From a virus: 35,329 nt of DNA. Positions 31,302-35,329 of this stretch are shown here, piece by piece (the first letter of the stretch is position 1; every line of letters begins with the position of its first letter). The notes under the pieces are model-generated. The model was not told the DNA's origin, did no database searches, and worked only from the letters and a program-made list of their open reading frames with translations. The DNA is taken from positions 1-35,329 of the IMG/VR virus record IMGVR_UViG_3300047446_000100, one strand, 5' to 3'. The translations under genes were made by a program, and so were the position numbers.

Positions 31302-31816
31302 TTGCTGTCCTGGTTGAAAAGTTGCTCGATGACCTCGCGGTCATCCTTGACGATCACTTGGCAGGCTGCAAGCCGATGGACGACCCGGTCTGCTCGGTCG
31401 GCTTCACCGAGAAGAAACTCAGTAGCCGGAGCCGAAAGTTCGGCTCCTCCGGTGTCATCACGTCCGCTGCAGCTGGAGCCAGGCTGAACTTCGGTGTGGT
31501 CGGAGCCACAGCGGGCGGCGTTGTCCCGCAGGACGAGAGTGTGATTACGCACAGCAGCGAGATCACCAGCGTGTTGAATGTCTTGAGCATGGAGTTTGTC
31601 CTCGTATTGGGCCGACGCCGCAGCGACTGCTAGGCCCGATTGGGTTTGAGCGAAGAGGGCTTTCGCATCAGCCTTCTGCTGAGCGGCGATAAGCGCTGTC
31701 TTCTGCGCGTCGTCCTTCTCAGCGATCACTCCCTTGTAGTGATCAGCTGTGACGTACCAGGTCGCTGCGGCGGCGACGAGCGCTGCCGCCGCAGCGGCTA
31801 TCAAGGTCAGGTTCAT
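31298..31816 (-). CDS. Rz: Rz-like i-spanin, 172 aa
   Basis: Inner-membrane half of the spanin pair that fuses the membranes at lysis. Residues 4-22 (TLIAAAAAALVAAAATWYV) form the N-terminal anchor. A periplasmic coiled coil rich in Ala, Gln and Glu follows (KDDAQKTALIAAQQKADAKA), then a variable region and a C-terminal helix (ADRVVHRLAACQVIVKDDRE). It overlaps the holin by four bases and wholly contains the Rz1-like frame. Confidence 0.87.
   Translation of the reverse strand: MNLTLIAAAAAALVAAAATWYVTADHYKGVIAEKDDAQKTALIAAQQKADAKALFAQTQSGLAVAAASAQYEDKLHAQDIQHAGDLAAVRNHTLVLRDNAARCGSDHTEVQPGSSCSGRDDTGGAELSAPATEFLLGEADRADRVVHRLAACQVIVKDDREVIEQLFNQDSK
31354..31590 (-). CDS. Rz1: Rz1-like o-spanin lipoprotein, 78 aa, embedded in Rz
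   Basis: The signal sequence ends in a good lipobox, LSSC (Cys21), so the mature protein would be an outer-membrane lipoprotein. A Pro-rich mature part (TTPPAVAPTTPKF) is typical of o-spanins. The gene lies completely inside Rz in another frame, the embedded architecture known for many spanin pairs. This rules out an antisense shadow, since it is on the same strand. Confidence 0.87.
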   Translation of the reverse strand: MLKTFNTLVISLLCVITLSSCGTTPPAVAPTTPKFSLAPAAADVMTPEEPNFRLRLLSFFSVKPTEQTGSSIGLQPAK

Positions 31817-32214
31817 GGCTTCGCCTCCGGGAGCGTCTTCACGAAGTTGCGGAACATCAGGTCGATCAGCTTCGTGTTGCCGTAGCCGGCGATCGTGATA
31901 GCGAACGCTTCACGCGCCGAGTCCCATTGGAACGACTCGCACAGGAAGAAGACGAGCAGGCCGGCTGTGATCGACGACATCGAGTCCTTCAGCACTTCCA
32001 GCTTCCAGCGCGTGAGGTCCGCTGCACGAGACAGCTTCTGAAGGGTTGATGCGGCGCCGCCGATACTCGAAAGGATGATCGTGATGGCATAAGCCAGCAC
32101 CGGGATGCTGGCGAGGTCTTGCCCGAAGGCTGATTGCGTGTGGGTGGCCGCGTATGCCGCTGCGGACCAGGTGAGCGCGAGCAGAAGCGCCCAGATTCTT
32201 ATTGTTTGTTGCAC
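31813..32214 (-). CDS. LydA-like holin, 133 aa
   Basis: Residues 1-23 read as a signal peptide or first membrane segment (IWALLLALTWSAAAYAA). Two further hydrophobic helices (SIPVLAYAITIILSSIGGAA and SSITAGLLVFFLCESF) flank a Trp/Lys-rich loop (LTRWKLEVLKDSM), and a C-terminal helix follows (AFAITIAGYGNTKLIDLMF). The pattern matches the P1 LydA/phage_holin_3 group, which makes membrane holes for the endolysin. It sits between the membrane protein and the spanins, the expected place. It overlaps the upstream gene by 16 bases. Confidence 0.82.
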   Translation of the reverse strand: MQQTIRIWALLLALTWSAAAYAATHTQSAFGQDLASIPVLAYAITIILSSIGGAASTLQKLSRAADLTRWKLEVLKDSMSSITAGLLVFFLCESFQWDSAREAFAITIAGYGNTKLIDLMFRNFVKTLPEAKP

Positions 32215-32609
32215 GTCCGACCCCGTTCGAGTAGTAGATTGCGGAAGCTCAACAGCAATCCGAAGAAAGCCATCGAGCCGTACACCGCGAAGGCGTCGAG
32301 GGGGACGCTCTTATATGTTTGTTCAGCGATGAAGAGAAAAGAGGTAAAGGCGAAAGACACAACCGGATAAACCCAGTGTCTCCAACGAAGACCCCAATGA
32401 AAAACGTACCGCTCCGGCATGAGATCGTTCACGACGATGTCGATCAGCAGCAGTACGACAGCAGCAATCAGCATCGTGGTGTAGAACGCTCCACCACTCA
32501 CGTCGCTGACCACAGCAACCCAGTTGTTCGAAAAGCAGACGAGGGCGACGACCAGCACTGCGTAGGTCGTGAAGCCCAGACGTGCTATGAAGTCACTCGT
32601 GCGCGGCAT
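32199..32609 (-). CDS. Multi-pass membrane protein of the lysis cassette, 136 aa
   Basis: Four hydrophobic segments are visible: FTTYAVLVVALVCFSNN, FYTTMLIAAVVLLLIDIVV, WVYPVVSFAFTSFLFIAE, FAVYGSMAFFGLLLSF. There is no enzyme motif. Between the endolysin and the LydA-like holin it may be an antiholin or second holin, as two-protein holin systems are usual in such cassettes. Start chosen at 32609, overlapping the endolysin TGA by one base (TGATG). Confidence 0.75.
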   Translation of the reverse strand: MPRTSDFIARLGFTTYAVLVVALVCFSNNWVAVVSDVSGGAFYTTMLIAAVVLLLIDIVVNDLMPERYVFHWGLRWRHWVYPVVSFAFTSFLFIAEQTYKSVPLDAFAVYGSMAFFGLLLSFRNLLLERGRTCNKQ

Positions 32610-33139
32610 CAGTTCACTCCCAGCGCGGTGCGGGCGAGCGCGAGGTAATGCTCCCGGTCTGCGAGACCGTTCGTGCCGCCGTTGATCACCTTGGTCACTG
32701 CGACGAAGTCTTTCTTCGCCGCGAGGTTGTCGAGATGGTGGTTCCACCAGAAGGCTGCGGCACTCAGGCATGCGTTCGCCGGCTCTTCGAGCAGTTCCGG
32801 GTGGTTGATCAGGTCGAGGTCGAGCAGATGACCCATGAGCACATAGTTCGTATAGCCTGTGCATTGGATCAAGCCACGGCCCTTGTACAAGACGCCCCAG
32901 CCAGGTTGCGTGTTGCCGAGATCCTTGCGGCCTTCATACGCTTGACCGCTGGCCAGCTCCTTGAGCCATTGGCCTTCGCCAGACTCATGCGAGACTTGAG
33001 CCAGGAACTCGACGATCTCTTCAGGTGTGTCGATGCCGAAACGTGACATCGCGTTGTTCAGAAGCGGGGCGAACTGCACGCAGCGAGCTGACGGTGCGCG
33101 TGTCCAGATCTGCCGCAGCTGATCGGATGTGATGGCCAT
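32609..33139 (-). CDS. GH19 (chitinase-like) endolysin, 176 aa
   Basis: Peptidoglycan hydrolase of the GH19 type found in phages of Gram-negative hosts. The first catalytic Glu is in QVSHESGEG (residues 49-56; Glu52 with Glu55 nearby). YKGRGLIQCTGYTNY is the family signature, followed by NACLSAAAFWWNHH and the final helix with VINGGTNGL. The full length is one catalytic domain without a cell-wall-binding module or signal peptide, so the holin must release it. Start 33139 is chosen because upstream sequence is promoter; its Shine-Dalgarno is weak. Confidence 0.93.
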   Translation of the reverse strand: MAITSDQLRQIWTRAPSARCVQFAPLLNNAMSRFGIDTPEEIVEFLAQVSHESGEGQWLKELASGQAYEGRKDLGNTQPGWGVLYKGRGLIQCTGYTNYVLMGHLLDLDLINHPELLEEPANACLSAAAFWWNHHLDNLAAKKDFVAVTKVINGGTNGLADREHYLALARTALGVN

Positions 33140-33143
33140 TGAA

Positions 33144-33167
33144 GCACTCTGTGGTGGTGGTGAGTGC
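33144..33167 (-). promoter_or_regulatory. Leader hairpin with CAC-rich loop at the lysis operon start
   Basis: On the - strand GCACTC pairs perfectly with GAGTGC around a 12-base loop ACCACCACCACA. It begins at or next to the predicted transcription start (about 33165) and ends four bases before the endolysin ATG. Confidence 0.55.
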
Positions 33168-33171
33168 CGAA

Positions 33172-33200
33172 ATTTTATTGGCCACGAAAACCCAATACAA
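33172..33200 (-). promoter_or_regulatory. Sigma70-like promoter of the lysis/adsorption operon
   Basis: On the - strand TTGTAT (33200-33195), a 17-bp spacer and TAAAAT (33177-33172) predict a start near 33165. It lies directly after a terminator, so the lysis and fibre genes have their own entry point. Confidence 0.68.
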
Positions 33201-33223
33201 AGAGTTTCTTCGCACAGCAAACG

Positions 33224-33250
33224 AAAAGGGAACCGCTGCGGTTCCCTTTT
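33224..33250 (-). terminator. Rho-independent terminator
   Basis: AAAAGGGAACC (33224-33234) pairs perfectly with GGTTCCCTTTT (33240-33250) around a five-base loop. It closes the radical SAM operon 24 bases after the 33274 stop and could also work on the other strand. Confidence 0.85.
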
Positions 33251-33273
33251 GAACTGCTCTGCACCAGAGGGTG

Positions 33274-33663
33274 TTACGCGGGCAGCGCTTCGGCTACTGC
33301 GTACGCATACGCGGGGGCCGCGTCGGCCGGCAGTGCTACGGCGCCGCCTGTGGTGGCGGGTACTTTCGTGTAGCAGTCAAGCTGGCGTTGCTGGCTAAGG
33401 ATCGTCTCGTTCAGAGCCTTGACCACGCGCTCGTGTTCTTCCTTGTCTAGCCCGTACAGATTCTGTTGCTGCGTCATGGCGACCAGCGTGTCGTCGAGCA
33501 TCGACTGCGTCTTCGCGTGCGCGGCCAGCGTCTGTTGAAGCGCGGCCTGCGTCGAGAAGAGCGCGGCCTCAGCGTGCGCAACGCGGTCGCATTGTTCGTT
33601 GCGCTGACGCGTCAGTGCGTCGATCAGCGGTTGCGGGTCGAGGGCTTGTGGGGTGTCGTTCAT
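33274..33663 (-). CDS. Coiled-coil protein with Ala/Tyr tail, 129 aa, next to radical SAM enzyme
   Basis: Residues 10-95 are a long, mostly Gln/Ala/Glu coiled coil (ALTRQRNEQCDRVAHAEAAL onwards). The C-terminal 30 residues change character: VPATTGGAVALPADAA, then PAYAYAVAEALPA, small-residue and Tyr-rich without charge. The gene overlaps the radical SAM stop by four bases and ends before a terminator, so the two are co-expressed. The tail is a candidate target of the radical SAM enzyme, but it could equally be a fibre- or tail-associated protein. Not a recognised precursor family. Confidence 0.8.
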   Translation of the reverse strand: MNDTPQALDPQPLIDALTRQRNEQCDRVAHAEAALFSTQAALQQTLAAHAKTQSMLDDTLVAMTQQQNLYGLDKEEHERVVKALNETILSQQRQLDCYTKVPATTGGAVALPADAAPAYAYAVAEALPA

Positions 33664-35009
33664 TGCGGTTTGATCCAGATAGGGTTGCGGGTGGTGGTCC
33701 GCTTGGTGGTGATGGGGCCGAAGACATTGCGACGGTGCTCGGGCAAGTGCCCCGTCATCGGCTCGATGGTCTTCAGCGTGCAGCCGGTCAGCTCGAACAG
33801 GGCGGTGGCCAGGAACACCACGTTGTCGCTGTAGGCGCTCTCGCACGTCACGTCCCAGAGGTCGTCCTCCAGGAACATGCAGGAGCCTTTGCACAGCTGC
33901 ACGACCGGGCAGCTCGAACAGTTCGAGCGTGTCGACCAGTGGCGCGACGACTCGAGTTTCACCGCGTCGATGCTCTCGATCGATCCGGCGCGGTGCGGCT
34001 TGCCGTTGGGCGCCACAGAGACAGCCGACACGTTCTGGCACGTCAGCACGTCGCCGTTGAGCGTGGTAGTGACCACGTCGCTGCGATCAGAGCCGCACTT
34101 CTGTCCGACCGACAGGCCGGGGCGGCTCGTCTCGATGGAGCGCGCGAAGTCGTGGATCTTTTCGGCGACGCTCGTGAAGTTCAGGGCGCGGCCCGTGCGC
34201 AGCTCGTCGAACGACTGCTGACGATAGGCGATGTGCGCGTGAAGGTCGAGCATCGACATGCCCTTGCCGCCCTCGTCGTAGGCATCGATCAGCATGCCCT
34301 CACCGATGGGCACGTTCTCGTCGCCGGTCAGCTTGATGAAGAACTCCTGCGCTGCGGCGCGCGATCGGTTGTCCTTATGCAGCATCGTGTTGAACGACAT
34401 GCGCCCGAGCGGCGCGAGCCGGCGATACAGCGACAGGATCGCCTCCCGCGTCTGCGGGTCGTCGAGCGGATCGGGGCCACGCACCTTCTGGCCGGGGCCA
34501 TCGTGCGAGAGGCCGATGTGGAAGCCGTTCGTGACCAGCCAGCTCACCTTGTTGGCGTCGAGCAGAGAGCCGTTCGTGATCATCTTCAGCGTGAGCGCCG
34601 GGTAGCGCATGCGCAAAGCCTCCACCAGTGGGACAAGAGTTTTCCAGTAGACCAGCGGCTCGCCACCCCAGATCTCGACCTCCGCGTCGTCGGCCAGCGT
34701 GACGGACCAGGTGAGGCGCGACATGAAGTGATCGACGGAGTAGGGGCCGGTGGCGTCCGCGTGCGGCACGAAGCGCTGCGAGCAGTATTCGCAGCTGTAG
34801 TTGCACGACAGCCCGAGCTGGATCTTCAGCGTGCGGATCAGCGCGTCCTTGCCGCCCGGTGGCTTGGCAGGAACATATGGGTGGTCGCCGGTCTTGCTGA
34901 CGAGCGAGCGGCCAGTGCTCGCGTCGGTCAGCTGACTCGACATGTTGTTGTACAAAAAACTACGCTCGACGCCGCGGGCGTCGAGCGCTTTGAGAACGAA
35001 CGAAGTCAT
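33660..35009 (-). CDS. Radical SAM/SPASM enzyme, 449 aa
   Basis: The 4Fe-4S cluster motif is Cys69-x3-Cys73-x2-Cys76 (SCNYSCEYC) and the SAM-binding GGEP is at 115-118 (WGGEPL). The C-terminal SPASM domain carries KCGSDRSDV, GDVLTCQNV, then CSSCPVVQLCKGSC and DVTCES, enough Cys for two auxiliary clusters. Enzymes of this class modify peptides or proteins (sulfatase maturases, RiPP crosslinking enzymes). It overlaps the 129-aa gene by ATGA and follows the edge-truncated gene the same way. Such an enzyme is unusual in a tail-gene region; the substrate is unknown. Confidence 0.93.
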   Translation of the reverse strand: MTSFVLKALDARGVERSFLYNNMSSQLTDASTGRSLVSKTGDHPYVPAKPPGGKDALIRTLKIQLGLSCNYSCEYCSQRFVPHADATGPYSVDHFMSRLTWSVTLADDAEVEIWGGEPLVYWKTLVPLVEALRMRYPALTLKMITNGSLLDANKVSWLVTNGFHIGLSHDGPGQKVRGPDPLDDPQTREAILSLYRRLAPLGRMSFNTMLHKDNRSRAAAQEFFIKLTGDENVPIGEGMLIDAYDEGGKGMSMLDLHAHIAYRQQSFDELRTGRALNFTSVAEKIHDFARSIETSRPGLSVGQKCGSDRSDVVTTTLNGDVLTCQNVSAVSVAPNGKPHRAGSIESIDAVKLESSRHWSTRSNCSSCPVVQLCKGSCMFLEDDLWDVTCESAYSDNVVFLATALFELTGCTLKTIEPMTGHLPEHRRNVFGPITTKRTTTRNPIWIKPQ

Positions 35010-35329
35010 GGGGCTGTGGTGGTGAGATAGGTTTTTTGCCGCTCACGTAGTGCGTTTTTGAACGCAATTACATCAGCGACAACTACCCCGGTATCCTTCA
35101 GTTTCAGCACGCCAGCGTCAAGGAGTTTTTGGCGGTACTCGTCGGGGATCAGCGCGGCTACCCACTGCGTCAGCAGATCCACCTGGGCTTCGAGCGCGGC
35201 GAGCGAGTCGTTGGTCTTCGTGTCTTTCAGCAGCTTGTGCTTCGCATGCCAGCGGTCGATCGTCGGAGCCAGCTCGGGCATGACGCGTTTGAGCAGCATG
35301 TCACCAGAATCCGCAGACTTGTCTTCCTG
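35006..35329 (-). CDS. Hypothetical protein, probably cut by the window edge
   Basis: The frame is open from the window edge and reaches TGA at 35006, overlapping the radical SAM ATG. An ATG at 35299 would give 97 residues, but the codons before it (QEDKSADSGD) read like protein and lack a good ribosome binding site, so the gene probably continues outside. The visible part is helical with a coiled-coil character (LAALEAQVDLLTQWVAALI) and ends in LTTTAP. No family recognised. Confidence 0.65.
   Translation of the reverse strand, partial: QEDKSADSGDMLLKRVMPELAPTIDRWHAKHKLLKDTKTNDSLAALEAQVDLLTQWVAALIPDEYRQKLLDAGVLKLKDTGVVVADVIAFKNALRERQKTYLTTTAP

Noticed and set aside
33615-35030. A 471-codon open frame on the + strand across the radical SAM gene
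   Set aside because: The - strand gene has complete catalytic motifs; the + frame shows no recognisable protein features.
1-35329. tRNA genes, integrase and attachment sites, transposases
   Set aside because: None was recognised on reading both strands; a dedicated tRNA search was not possible here, so a missed tRNA cannot be excluded.

Overview
The window is part of a tailed-phage genome that also carries a plasmid replicon. I read it as a temperate phage-plasmid or a close relative of one. Every gene in positions 1-21167 is on the + strand and every gene in 21164-35329 is on the - strand, so the two halves converge on overlapping stop codons near 21165. Coding density is very high, most junctions are ATGA or GTGA overlaps, and the DNA looks G+C-rich. 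No integrase, terminase, capsid, portal or tail-tube gene is visible, so the head and tail-tube module must lie outside. A Burkholderiales-like host is only an inference, from base composition and the IncP-type TrfA initiator.

Left half (+). Positions 1-4167 are a chain of small, mostly unrecognised genes, including a KTSC-domain protein and an HTH regulator. The replication and recombination block follows: an SF2 helicase with an altered Walker A (4164-5606), an abundant-looking protein with its own promoter and terminator (5782-6522), a 5'-3' exonuclease, a family A DNA polymerase with proofreading domain, an ATP-dependent DNA ligase, a PD-(D/E)XK resolvase-like nuclease, a DnaQ/DexA-like exonuclease and an SbcD/SbcC pair. 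Nucleotide metabolism genes come next (MazG-like, ThyX, a second MazG/HisE-like protein), then more small genes.

Plasmid module (-, 21164-23576). A TrfA-type initiator lies beside an origin-like region holding five well-conserved iterons at 21-22 bp spacing, one degenerate and one inverted copy, a consensus DnaA box and 10-bp TAATCCTTT-type AT-rich repeats. Beyond it lie a ribbon-helix-helix protein and a ParA ATPase, transcribed from a promoter with a near-perfect palindrome at -35. A strong hairpin terminator inside the origin separates the par operon from trfA.

Adsorption and lysis module (-, 23644-33139). One operon starts at a good promoter (33172-33200) and runs: GH19-type endolysin, multi-pass membrane protein, LydA-like holin, Rz with Rz1 embedded in another frame, a short collagen-like fibre protein, a 973-residue tailspike-like protein with a GH114-like barrel, a ConA-like protein, a protein with five exact 20-residue repeats, a small protein, a collagen-like fibre of about 90 Gly-X-Y triplets, and a terminal beta-rich protein.

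Upstream of the lysis promoter (33274-35329, -) sits the least conventional cluster: a radical SAM/SPASM enzyme between a gene cut by the window edge and a 129-residue coiled-coil protein with an odd Ala/Tyr-rich tail. The other unexplained signal is a CCACCAC element upstream of about eleven genes on both strands. In six places it is the loop of a short hairpin, four of them with the identical loop TCCACCAC.
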